From Hawksworthiomyces lignivorus (lineage: Eukaryota > Ascomycota > Sordariomycetes > Ophiostomatales > Ophiostomataceae): DNA of 64,000 nucleotides. A model generated the notes under the pieces. That model was not told the DNA's origin. It searched no databases and saw only the letters and a list, made by a program, of their open reading frames with translations. Both the position numbers and the translations under genes were made by a program. The stretch is taken from the NCBI GenBank assembly GCA_002917075.1, contig NTMA01000067.1:150677-214676 (forward strand). The letters are read 5' to 3'. This document shows positions 23,799 to 35,595 of the stretch, in pieces; positions within the stretch are counted from its first letter, which is position 1; each line of letters starts with the position of its first letter.

Positions 23799-24173
23799 AT
23801 GCATCATTTCAACTGCGGCAAACCAGATGAGATAACGAAGCCCAAGTTATATCACAAGATATTATTGGGACACATTTCATGCCCTGTCCCAAATCCGCCA
23901 CCATCGCCAGCACCAAGGCCTCGTCCAGGCCCCATCAACCCGAGCGGAGGCGGTTCAGGCGGTCCAACGCCACCTCCAACTCCGCACCAGAGGTAATGCT
24001 AGAAACTTAGAAGAAGCAGATGGCCGTCTTCCATCAAAGATACACTCCGCATTATTAGAGGTATACATGGTAATGAAACAAAGAATGATTAACTAACTTG
24101 TGCTGTTAGACAATATGGAGAGCACCGGTGGATCATGACAGTTTCTATTGTGACGACGAGCTCCGCCCTTTAG
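23799..24173 (+). CDS. Possible small proline-rich protein, two exons
   Basis: A candidate only. Exon 23799..23992 encodes MHHFNCGKPDEITKPK and a Pro/Arg/Gly-rich stretch with PPPSPAPRPRPGP and GGGSGGPTPPPTP. The frame then meets gtaatg, and a possible 117-nt intron with an ideal ctaac...ttag end leads to a second exon, 24110..24173, for 85 residues in total. No family is recognised and there is no signal peptide. Earlier exons may be missing. The Pro-rich stretch is unlike its A+T-rich surroundings, the main reason for listing it. Confidence 0.25.
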
Positions 24174-24255
24174 TAACCATGATGATATCAATGTTACCAG
24201 TTACATTCATGATCACGACTGCATATTAGGAGTATTTAAGTCTACCCCTTAATTT

Positions 24256-24311
24256 TTTGTTTGTTTGTTTGTTTGTTTGTTTGTTTATTTGTTTATTTGT
24301 TTGTTTGTTTG
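24256..24311 (+). repeat. TTTG tetranucleotide microsatellite
   Basis: Tandem TTTG units, with two TTTA variants near the middle, continue for about 55 bp and fade into gcttgtctg. It is non-coding. Confidence 0.9.
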
Positions 24312-27048
24312 CTTGTCTGTTTGATTATACTAGCATGCTGTGCTTTTTGATAGACGACCCATTAGAGCGATACTTCTAGAAAGCTTGGGAGTTACGGGAG
24401 GATGATATTCATGGATCAGAGTCCAATATATGAGTTTATGGATTAAATATGTATTTCTATTTCCAATTTTTGTTCAGCGAGGTTTCGAATTTAGGGGCAG
24501 TTTTATAGAATGCAATTTAGAGATGTACAACAATTGAAAGCCAGATCACTTATTATAGAAATATTCTTTCTCAAGTCGCCTGGAACGCATATGCTTTACA
24601 TGCGAACTTCACATCTTATTACGAATAGCACCATAATTAGTAAACAATATACGCCAAGGGCAACTAAGTGCTTAATATTTCATTCTCAGCTGTATTTATT
24701 TTCCCCGTAAAACATATCGCTGTACTTTATTTTAGAAAAGGATATATGGCATATGGTTATAAGACACGGTTATCAGGGACTACAAAGGCAAGCTCTCTAG
24801 CGACTGATGTGTTGTGGTAGTCCATACGAAGTAATTTATGAGATTTTTATTCAGTCTAAGATAGAATCGGTTTACTTCATCAAAATCCTGGTAGCATATA
24901 GTTTCTACTTTTCTCATATAAATCTTACAGCACAGCTTTATTGACACTTACTTCGGAGCTTTTTGGCCTGAGAAAGTTTTCCTCGAGGACTCGCTATAAG
25001 AAACACCCATATCCCGTGTATTTGAGAAACAGTGAAATGACTGCAGCCTCCGTAAAAAGGTCCTTGTTGAATTAATGTTGCAATGATCGTTAGCATCCAT
25101 GCTCTGGAGCTTGAGGCACGTGCTGCATTGTGCTTGTTTATTTGGACGGGTCTTCCAGTTTGATTCGACCTAATACGCCCAAAAAGCTTTGCCATCTAAG
25201 CATAAGTGCAGGTAAAGTTGCAAGCGTTTCTTTCAGCGACTTTATAACATATTTACGCATAATGCCCGCCTTGTGTAGATTTACTCTAGCAGGGTAACAT
25301 GCCATTAGGACACCCTAGCTGTGTCCAAGTCTCGGTCACCAATCAGTGCAAGTTGAATTATTATCAAGTTACGAAGCGCATGGTCGCTGAAAAGAACATT
25401 GTGGAGTGCTTCTATCTGTCGAAATCCGCTAATGCATGGGTGGAGTAAAGGCCTGTACACAGTGGCGGGAGATACCCGAACAGCCGGGAAAGATCGATGC
25501 GTGCAGTAAAAAATTTCGCTACGGCCTCGCGTCGTTTTGTCCATTGCCTTTGCATGGCTGCTGCGCCAAGAAACCAAGTGCTTGGCATTCAGTGGGAGTT
25601 TGGTAGACAAGATAACAGCACGACTAATCAGATTTGAACACACACACATGTGCAGTAGTTAAAATTACCAACGTGCTTTTCTGTTGTAAGACAGAGAGGT
25701 GTTAGTTTGGCATAGGCGCTGAACCTGCTGGACGTCTGAACGCGCCCAGAAGCCGAGACATTCAGGGCTAAGTCCACGCTGTAATAGTTCTGATGCCGTT
25801 TTAATAAATTGGGGGAGGGGAGGTGTGCGAGAAAGAAGCCACAAAGTACGGAGTACCAGATAAGATGCTACTATTTCTTCAGCCTCTTGTTCGCTTCGCC
25901 GTGGGAGTGGCGCCGCAGAGCAGCAGCAGAGACTGTTGGTTTGCACTTCGCGATAGAACACAGACATGTGTTCAATCTTAACAAAATTTGACCAAGCTTC
26001 CTCAGAAGGCAGCTGCTAAAAGATGGCAGCGGAGGGAGAGGAGAATTTGACCCTAAAGCACGAGTTGCGTAATTCCAGGGTTAGCAATACACAGAAAAGG
26101 CACATGCTGGCTAGCACGCACTACCTAGTATGTAGGAAGTACTTGGTACACGAAACAAGCCTAAAAGCGGCTCTCACGGAGGAGCATTTACCTTAGGGCA
26201 GACAACGCTAGTTTCCGCAGTTGACCCATCTACGTTGCGGGAATGGGGCTCTGCCGTGTCCTTGTACACGTATTTCCCCTGTCCGCGAAACAAGGCGCTC
26301 TGAAAGTAGATATTTTTTCCCTCTTTTTTTTTCGCCACATGCTTTCCAATCTGGTAACCTTTATGTACACGTAGAAGTACATACGCCAACGTTATTGAAT
26401 GTGCAGCATTCGGAAGACCCGTAACCAGGGAAGTTAGCGCACCGACTGAAGTCACGCAAGGTGTTGCTTTCCAGCGGTTTAGTATGATTACACCCATGCA
26501 AGAGTTTAACCCCCTGCCGTCACAAAATCAACCCCCCCTTAGCGCTAACGATGCCTTTGGTAGCACGCTCGCAGTGAGTAATGCAACAGGTACTACTCCA
26601 TACTCCGTAACACTTGTTGATGGCGAAGTATTACCGGGCCAATTCCATTCCTTTGACTTTCTGGACACCGGGGTCTGAACGAAAAAGAAAACCCAACAAC
26701 CTGCTCCTCTCATCATTTGTTTTCCACTTTATCTCGGCGGTCAGAAATCCTAAGAGACTAGCTTGTCTCACACTCACAATGCAGCGGCACAGCGTTGGCA
26801 GCCAATTCCCATGACCTTTTCTAAGTCCATGTGTAGTGAATAGTAAGGGTGGATTATTTATATTGGCGAGAATATCCTTTTTCCTTTATCCGGAGTCAAC
26901 TCACTTGCTGCCTGGCGCTTGTTCAAATTGATTTGCCTGGTGGGCAGGCATCCTTCCATTTCTATTGGAACCTTATTTCAAGTTTTGTACAATAGACACC
27001 TGTTCCCAAATGGCCTAACGGGCTGGAGATGTGCCGTCTATCTTTACT

Positions 27049-28574
27049 ATGGAACACAGCAATAGCTCTCCGCACACCAGCGGGTGGCATCAAGCGAGTG
27101 GCAATCCGGGAACCGAGACAGAGCGTCAGAGACCTCCCGTAATGCGGCAAGATATGCCCAGCAGCTTGGAAGAGTTTCACGATAACGCTCAACCGGTTGA
27201 ACCGATGGACGCAGAAGGCGGAAATCTGGACGCGGACCCATTTGCGAGCCCTGTGACATCACGGCCGGCATCATCCGTGGGTTTCAGCTCTCCGAGCATA
27301 CAACTTGAGGAGCCAACACGTCGCTATTTCCACAGTCGACGTGTTAAGAAAGAAGACATGGAAAAATCTTGGCTTCGAAAACGTGATCCCAAGGAAAAAT
27401 GGGCAAACATATTGCCCCTGATCGGTATCTTAATTGGTCTGACCATTTCAGCCGTGCTGGTATGGGACGGTCTACGGAGTGTGGTCAAACATAACTACTG
27501 TCTTGTCCTCGATGACGATTTTTCACAAGGATTTCGATCCGACATTTGGACTAAAGAAGTTCAGCTTGGTGGATTTGGGTAAGATTACCCTTCCCCGAGC
27601 ATATGGCCATATAAACTAACTTTATTTCCAGCAATGGCGAATTTGAAGAGACTACAGCAGACGATGAGAATGTCTTTGTTAAAGACGGAAAGCTTTGGAT
27701 TATGCCGACGCTCCAAGATGCATCACTGGTGGAACAAGATAGCATCATTGACCTGCTGTCCAACGGCTCGTGCACGTCGACTCTATTTACAGATTGTGTG
27801 GCCGCGACAAATACGACGGCCGGCAACAGCAGTATCGTGCCCCCGACACGGTCGGGGCGTATAAACACCAAAAAGAGCGCCACAATCAAATATGGGCGTG
27901 TCGAAGTGACGGCCCGCATGCCCAAGGGTGACTGGCTGTGGCCTGCTATTTGGATGTTGCCAGTCAATGACACGTACGGCTCGTGGCCGGCGTCTGGCGA
28001 AATAGACTTGATAGAGTCGCGTGGCAACAACATCACGTACTCGCTCGGCGGCGACAATATTTTGTCATCGACACTGCATTGGGGACCGTCTCCATCATAT
28101 GATGCCTGGTGGAGGACAAACAACAAGCGGTCCGCCCTTCACACGACGTTTGCCGACGGCTTCAATACGTTCGGTCTGGAGTGGTCTGAAAAGTATATGT
28201 TTACATACGTTAACTCACGGCTCCTCCAAGCCCTGTACATCAACTTTGATGAGCCCATGTGGAAACGTGGCAATTTCCCGCAAGTATCGTCGTCCGCAAA
28301 CTACACGCCAGTGGACAAGGTGTGGGCGGAAACGGGGCGGTCCAACACACCCTTTGATCAGTCATTTTATCTGATCATAAATGTGGCAGTTGGTGGCACA
28401 AATGGCTGGTTCACTGACAACAAAGACGGTAAACCGTGGCTAGATGGCAGCCCGAATGCAAAAAAGGACTTTTGGAATGCACGCGAGCAGTGGTATCCGA
28501 CGTGGACGCAGCCACAGATGGAAATCAGCAAGGTTCAGATTTGGCAGCAGTGTGATGGAAATGAAGAGCTTTAG
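27049..28574 (+). CDS. Membrane-anchored GH16 beta-1,3-glucanase-like protein
   Basis: Exons 27049..27578 and 27632..28574 (53-nt intron with ctaac branch) give 490 residues. No leader is present. A ~118-residue hydrophilic N-terminus rich in Pro, Ser, Glu and Arg precedes a single transmembrane helix at about 119-140 (ILPLIGILIGLTISAVLVW), so it is a type II protein with the enzyme outside or in the secretory lumen. The GH16 domain shows WTKEVQLGGFGNGEFEETT, YGRVEVTARMPKGDWLWPAIWMLP and the catalytic EIDLIES (about E300, D302, E305). The rest (HWGPSPSYDAWW, FYLIINVAVGGTNGW, PQMEISKVQIW) fits the laminarinase-like group that cuts or remodels beta-1,3(4)-glucan. Several N-x-S/T sites lie after the helix. 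The first ATG of the frame was used. Confidence 0.9.
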
Positions 28575-31500
28575 GTTTAGATAGATAGTCTGAGCCTCAA
28601 ATCATTGTAACTTCAATGCGCATTGGTCCGCCTTCCGAAGCGGACGCTGATATTACGATTTATTAAATGACAGTACTGGTAAAATAGGGTATCTTGAGGC
28701 TTAGAATGATGAGACATGCAGAGTACTTTAGCATATCAACAAATGCGAGAAAAAAAAGTAAATATCAAAAAGCCAGACAACTGACTCCTCAGAAAATGCA
28801 GCCGTCCAATGTCAATCTCGAAGACGATCGTATCTTGCACCAATTCAACAGCTGTGACGCAGTCGACGGCTGAGAGCCTGTGGCAAAATTACCTGTGTCA
28901 CTTTCGCTGTCTCCTGCATCTGAACAATATGCACCTACTGATGCTCACCGAATTTAGCATTACACTGATATTCATGTCTTGGAAAGCTGATGCTTATCGG
29001 ACGGAATCTTCTGTTGCCATCGTCAATCATCCTTTATCTCCTTGGTGCACACATGCTTGCCGGCGCTAAGCTCTTTGAACCACACAACAGAGTCAATAGT
29101 GCAGGCCAAAAAAACCGAAGGTGGCAGAACAAAGAAAGCATTGAAAATGCAAATAAAATACATATTTCCTTGTACAACACGGAGTAGTTTTCTTCTTCTT
29201 CTTTTCTTCTTTTTCTACTTTTTTTCCTTTGAAATTAGCAGGACACCGCCTCAACATCGTGCTAAAATATGTCTTACACGTAAGTTGCATGTATGTAGGC
29301 AGCCGCACCCGAAGCCAGGCAAGGGTCCGTCACAGCACATTTTTGCTTTTCCGAGTCTCGGAGCTTCCACTTCAGAGAAATTCAAAGACGCAATTCGAAC
29401 AGAGTATCACTACGCCGCAGATCTGATAGGCTACTTGATATAATAATAGCATCCAGGGGCGAAGAAAGATTGAACGGGAATGGCACAGAGGGCCGGCACT
29501 CTTCACGCTACGTCACTCTGCACAGTACATTTGGTAAGGAATAACATCCCAGCTGAAAAAAAAAAAAAGAAAAAAAAAGAAAAAGAAAATGGAGAAGCCG
29601 ATGAGATCAAAATAATCGTGAGTGATAGTGATAAATTAGAACAAACAGAAAGACAAAACTCGCGACCAACAGCTCATGCATATGCCAAATAAAACATATT
29701 GCAATATGTATATTCCTGCAGAGGCTCCAACACCAACCTCGTAAGCAAAGGATAGTCCAAAGGGGAAGGTGCCTAAAGCGGAGCGAACTCTCTCACTAAT
29801 AGGGCTATCGATTTTCTCTCCTCCGGAGCCACCACAAGGTACCTAAATGGTTTGTCTTAACACTGGGAGATGGATATTTTTTTTATTTCTCGTTCGCACG
29901 CAAGCCCCTCCATTCCGGTGGCTTCAGATTGGCTTTACCCAGATTCTACCGGTTCCGCCACCTGTGCTTTGGTAGGAACGTGTGCTACAGTATGTCGACT
30001 AGTCATTTCGTCTCTAGTGTCTGTACTCCGTAATCCGTAACAGCATATCAGATCTGTGCAGTAGATCGCTTCAACTATGTACTCGTACCATGTATGTAGC
30101 AATAACCGGGGAAAGTAAAGTAGTGGGGGGGGGCACATGGGGTTGCAATCAGTATGCAAGGATTTGTTCAACGCCTCCCTATTATTCGGTGGACAGTTTT
30201 GGTTTGGCGGTTTTCTGTGGAAGATGCGATGCCCCAAATTTGCTTCCGAAGCTACGGAAAGTGGTACAAATGAGGATGGATAGGACGGCATGTATTTGTA
30301 TATTGAGCTTTTTCTTCCTTAAGTTTCCCGATCCGTCTCTCCGATTACGAGCCAAGGCAGCTACACTTGAATTGTGGAACTTGTGGGTGCATGCGTGCGC
30401 CGGCATGTGCATGTGCAGGTCTGTTATTCTTTTTGTTCAGCTCAACTTCTTCCACTGTAGCGCTCCTTTTCTACCCTCACCAGATGCAGCCTTGATCTTC
30501 TCTCTCTCTCTCTTTTTTTTTTAATTTTATTTTTTATTTTATTTTTTAATTTCTTTTCTCTTTCTCTTTCTCTTTCCTTTTCTTTTTCTCTTTCTTTTTT
30601 TTCGGTCTACTGTCTTAATTCGGGGTCACTCCAGCTCATTTAGGTCCTACAAGACCAGACTTGGTAATAGCTACCAGTTGGCCCTTACTTTCATGTCGAA
30701 AGGCTATTCTCAGCCCATATCACTGTATTCTTCGGATGCACTTCCACGCATCCTTGCACATCCCCACCCTGTCTGCACGGAACAGGTGCCCCTGTCTAGC
30801 GGCAATTTTAATGGGTTTGCGACAACGTTTGGTGGGTCTCTTTAGGCACATGGGCTGCCCTCGAGCTAGTATTTTACGTAGAGAGAAAAAAAGAGGACAA
30901 ACGATACAACAAATGGGATTTTAAATCGCCACGTGCTGTTGCGATTCCTGCGCAGGAACACCAAAATACTGGGCAGCTTAAAATACAGAAGCATGGTAGC
31001 TCTGAAGTGCTATTTGTATCCTCTCTTCTCAGAGAAGCTAAACCTAGGCAGTCTTTGCGTCTGGAGTTCTCCTAATTATCTTATTTCTCTGTGTGACGCA
31101 CACATCTGCCATCTCTTCCCAGGGTCCAACATAAGTTTGCATGTCAAGCGTAATTTACAGGCCTACCACGCACTCATGTTGTCTCTAGGTAATTCCCAAG
31201 TTTCACGTCATTTTGTCCCGTTCTTTTTCTAATTTACTACTCTTTTGTTGTTTAAATCTTTTTCTCCGATACGGGTTGAATTCTAAGAAACTTTTCTCTC
31301 TTTTATTTCTTATTTGGAACAATAGGTACCCAGACGCTAGATCTGGAGACTTTTCACCTTCATCTCTCACACCAATGCCCCAGTAGCCATTGCAAGGCTT
31401 ATATCCATATATTCACGAACCTATTTCTTATGACTTCACCTTGTATTCGTTTCCGCCACGAGGCCCCACAGTCGTCGTGATCTCCCCTGCTCAAATGGGC

Positions 31501-31787
31501 GATACATAGACTGATAAAATCTTATTTCAACGGTATGTCATTTCGTACGGTTGTTTTTGCTCCTATATCACACTTGGAAAATCTTGGGTGAATTCAATAC
31601 ATGGAATTTCTTAGGCAATTTTATTGTTGCAGCATCTTACTTGATGTTGTGTGCCTCTCCTTTGCCGGATTTTAGTTGTCAACAAACATGGCGAGATCTT
31701 TTGACCTCGGCTTACCTTTTTTAAATTACTGTTCATAACAGACTTTTGAGAAAGCCATTGACAATGACTTTAATATAGCAGGCGAGA
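28575..31787. other. Long intergenic region upstream of the GT2 gene
   Basis: 3.2 kb with no supported gene. It holds pyrimidine tracts (29190-29228 and 30498-30602), an A-rich run near 29556-29590, one TACTCCGTA word (30024-30032) and a CACGGAGTA variant near 29178. The CT-rich tract is about 1.2 kb before the GT2 start and could be promoter or leader sequence. Confidence 0.45.
30498..30602 (+). repeat. CT/T-rich pyrimidine tract
   Basis: About 100 bp almost free of purines: a TC-dinucleotide run followed by TTTTC and T-rich units. It is non-coding. Confidence 0.8.
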
Positions 31788-34651
31788 ATGACGATGGAGA
31801 AATCTTCGCCAATGCACTTAAGAAGTGGCACAGAAAACTCTGTCCACGGCGGTGGCTCGCCTGCAGAAATGTTGGGTGATCAACCGGCTCAATCTGATCC
31901 TCGCTCTGCTTCCCGGGCAAGTGATGGAGAGCTACAAGCATCATCACAGATGCACTCACAAGCAACCAATTCGGCATTCAGCTCTAGGCCCATATCGATA
32001 GCTGCACGCTCTACTCGGTCTGGTATGAGCTTCCGCACAACCGGCAGCTCAGTCTTTTTGGATGATATCAAGCACGAAGTCATGGTAAACTACCTCTACC
32101 AGCAGCAATGCTCACAGCTTTGGGTCTCAGACGGCAGTGGCGAAATTGAAGGCGTGTTGCTCCGGAAGACGCGAGGGGAGTACATGGCATGCCCACCACA
32201 TCTGATCGAGTCTCCGTTTGCTTTTGCATGTGCTGCTCTAAATGTTCCGGTAGGCGGCCTATCTGTTTGATCTATTTTCTTGCAGAGACTAACTGCGAAT
32301 AGTGTGCTATGACCATCAATTCAAGGGTTATCAAGACGTTCCTTCAGTGGGCTCCGGATGCTGTTGATGTACCGCTGTTGAACGGCCTGCGAATTCAGAT
32401 TCTGCCGACGATTGAGGACTTGGCACGAGCACGGAAGCACCAATTCGCCGCGTTTGTGGCTTCTGAGGGATTGCTCGTAGTCTGGGATGATGACGCCATG
32501 CACATCATAGCCCGGGCAAAGGATATCGAGGCTGAGCTGATGAGCTTGGTGTGGCGCTCAGGTTACGATGCCGAGGACGACGAGAAGGTTGCTGGTGTCG
32601 GGATGCTGGACTACAACCTCGACGAAGAAAACGGCGAAGTCCAACCAGAAAATCGCCCCGTGCATCTTATGAACGCATTCCTCGTCACGCTGACACTCAT
32701 TCTGGTCACTGTGTCGCTCGGCGCCGCATGGCGTGAGCTCGCCATCGAGGTGTCTGTCGACTACAGCTACACGCGCCTGGGACTTGTTGCCCTTCTACCC
32801 GTCCAGGTCTTTTTCACTCTCTTCTTCGCGCAGGTGATCGTCGGCTGCTTGGCGCAGATTTTCGGCCCCATCCGGCAGCTCAAAGAGAACTCCAAGTTCT
32901 ACTCGGGCCAGCGGCCGCCCCGCCTGCGCACGTCTGCTTTGCCCCACGTCACGGTGCAGATGCCCGTGTACAAGGAAGGCCTTGCTGGGGTCATCGGGCC
33001 GACGGTTCGCTCGATCAAGCAGGCCATTTCGACGTACGAGCTGCAGGGCGGTTCGGCCAACATCTTTGTCAACGACGACGGCCTGCAGCTGATTAGCGAA
33101 GAAGACCGCATGGCCCGCATTGAGTTTTATGCCGACCACAGCATCGGCTGGGTGGCGAGGCCCAGAGACGGCGAGAACGGATTCAAGCGCCGCGGCAAGT
33201 TCAAAAAGGCATCGAACATGAACTTTGCGCTGATGATCTCGTGCAAGATCGAGGAGAAGCTCGACCAGTACGAGAGGGGTCCCGAGTGGACGCAGCAGCA
33301 CGAGGCGCGGGCCTACGACCGGGCACTGCGCGAGGTCCTGGAGGAAGACGGGAGGGCGTGGGCCGACGGCAACGTCCGCGTCGGCGACTACATCTTGATT
33401 ATAGACTCGGACACGCGCGTGCCCGTCGACTGCCTGCTCGACGCCGTCTCCGAGATGGAGCAGTCGCCCGACGTTGGCATTCTGCAGTTCTCGTCGGGGG
33501 TCATGCAGGTGGCGCACAACTACTTTGAGAACGGCATCTCCTTCTTCACCAATCTCATCTATACTGCCATCCGCTACACGGTGTCGAACGGCGACACAGC
33601 GCCGTTCGTCGGGCACAATGCCGTGCTGCGCTGGAGCGCCATCCAGCAGGTGGCGTACGAGGACGAGGATGGCTACGAAAAGTTCTGGTCAGAGAGCCAC
33701 GTGTCTGAGGACTTTGACATGTCGCTGCGCCTCCAGTGCTTTGGCTATATTGTCCGGCTGGCGGCCTGGGCGGGCGACGGGTTCAAAGAGGGGGTGTCGC
33801 TCACGGTGTACGATGAGCTGGCGCGCTGGGAGAAGTACGCCTACGGCTGTAACGAGCTGCTTTTCCATCCCATCCGCAAATGGATCTGGAAGGGCCCATT
33901 CACGCCGCTCTTCCTCAAGTTTGTGTTCTCGAACATCCGCTTCTCGTCCAAGGTCACTATCATCGCGTACATCGGCACCTACTACGCTATCGGCGCCGCA
34001 TGGATCATGACGACGGCTAATTACTTCTTGATGGGCTGGTTCAACGGCTACCTGGACAAGTACTACATGGACTCGTGGAAGGTCTGGTTCTCGATCATCA
34101 TCGTGTTCAACGGGCTCGGCAACGTCGCGCTCGCCGTGATGCGCTACCGCGTCGGAGAGCGCCACTTGCTGTATGCCATCTACGAAAACTTCAAGTGGAC
34201 CTTTCTTCTCGCCATTTTCCTGGGCGGGCTCTCTCTCCATGTCTCGCAAGCCATCCTCGCGCACATGTTTGAGATCAACGTGACGTGGGGCGCCACCTCC
34301 AAGGAGGTGGAGTTTTCGAATTTTTTCATCGAAGTGCCCAGAGTTTTGAAGAGGGTTTGTTCTCCTCTCCCCGCTTTTCCCTCCCATTTCCTCCCGCCAG
34401 AGACTCGCTTTGTTGTCTGGCCGCATCAAGTGTATGTAGATTGTGCTGACCTCGGCTTGCAGTTCAAACTCTCCATGTTATACTCCGTCCTGTCAATCGC
34501 ATGCATGATTATCTTGGCCGTGGCACCGTTTGTTCCCATCCAATGGCGAATAACCGACTTTGTTGCAATTCTGCCCATTGCCACGGTTGCGGCATCCCAT
34601 CTGCTACTGCCGCTAGCGCTTAACCCTGCGCTAATGACGTTCTCTTGGTAG
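31788..34651 (+). CDS. Family 2 glycosyltransferase, polysaccharide-synthase-like
   Basis: Exons 31788..32249, 32303..34354 and 34463..34651 give 900 residues. Intron 1 is 53 nt; intron 2 is 108 nt and happens to be open in frame. The Ser-rich cytosolic N-terminus (1-~275) is followed by two helices (about 280-297 and 313-336), then the GT-A domain: VTVQMPVYKEG, NIFVNDDG (about 412), IIDSDTRVP (about 522-524) and SEDFDMSLRLQ (about 622-626), the donor- and acceptor-site acids. At least four further helices follow (WIMTTANYFLMGW, FSIIIVFNGLGNVALAVM, WTFLLAIFLGGLSL, ILPIATVAASHLLLPLAL). The usual QxxRW of processive synthases is not seen; YGCNELLFHP takes its place. It most likely makes or extends a cell-surface polysaccharide at the plasma membrane; the product is unknown. 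It resembles the conserved fungal GT2 proteins tied to hyphal growth. Confidence 0.85.
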
Positions 34652-35595
34652 TGGCTTGAAGGAAGCCGTCTGCTTGGGACCTCTTTGTTGGCTGGGTCTA
34701 TGAGCGATGCCTGTGAAATGTGGTGTTGCCAGCTTCGCTCTAAAGAGATTCCTATACGTTATCTAGCTGCTCTTTTCCTTTATTATTTGTTTTTGGTCTA
34801 TAGAAAAGGGTTCATAATCATCGTAATCGGTAATACATCATAGACATTTCTTTTCCTCACCCTCACCCAAGTTCACCTGTATGGGCCTCGTGGAATTCTT
34901 ACTTTGCATAAGCAGATAAGCAGCCGCGTGGCTTACGTTGTGTCTCTTCGTATATTGTTCCATCGAAGTAGACTTGCTTCATGCTCTTTGGCATGGGAGA
35001 GAGTAGCAAAGGTATATACAGGCTATTGAGCAGGGAGCCGAGGAAGTTTTGTCACCCCACAGCGCTCCTCGCACTGGTTCAGCAGTGCTATTAGCGGGCA
35101 CGAAGACGATCACCACTTTAGGAAAGGCCCTCATCTGTACCGAGTCTCCGACTCTACTCCCTAAATTGGGCAGTCATTATTAATGCACTTAATGCACTTA
35201 ATGTACATCAGCTAGAGCCATAGTGATATGCATCTACCGATGGAAGTTGCTCATCCAATAGATACGACACGCTATGTATCAGTGTGTAAGTGTGATAAGA
35301 TAAGAAAAAAACGGCAGAAAAAAAAGTTTGGAGGGGTAAAAACTTTTTTTTCTCGCCTCGCCTCTTTTCGCCCTGATCTTTCCTCGTCTCTCATCATATT
35401 CTCGAGTGTAGACCCGACAAGAGTGCGACACACTCGCACGCATCTACCTCATTTGTTTCTCCTTCCTTTTCCACGAGAGCTGCATCTAGAACTCTGGTGC
35501 GACTATTGTGGTCTTTGCCCCTTCTTCTCTCCCTTCCCTCTTCCTCTCTTTTCTTATTACGCTCAGTTTGTTTCGCGCATCCTTCTCGTTCTACG
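34652..35595. other. Intergenic region before the New1/Elf1 gene
   Basis: About 940 bp. It contains a doubled 9-bp unit, AATGCACTT, at 35182-35199, a purine-rich patch at 35300-35335 and a T/C-rich leader up to the ATG. No gene is seen. Confidence 0.45.

Larger units (their letters stand above)
22781..27048. other. Long intergenic region with microsatellite
   Basis: About 4.3 kb, A+T-rich, with one weak small-gene candidate at 23799-24173 and a TTTG microsatellite at 24256-24311. Exact TACGGAGTA/TACTCCGTA words occur at 25847-25855 and 26601-26609. Minus-strand frames near 25300-25970 are open for 100-115 codons but show no family, signal or splice support. Confidence 0.4.

Noticed and set aside
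25305..25967. Two adjacent minus-strand frames of 100-115 codons
   Set aside because: No recognisable domain, no convincing splice join between them; random open frames remain the simpler reading.
7743..26975. A shared 16-bp word, tttctattggaacctt, near 7743 and 26959
   Set aside because: One 16-bp match between two places in 64 kb is near chance expectation, and the flanks do not match.
32795..33616. Long open frame antisense to the GT2 gene
   Set aside because: Shadow of a GC3-rich exon; no family or splice support.
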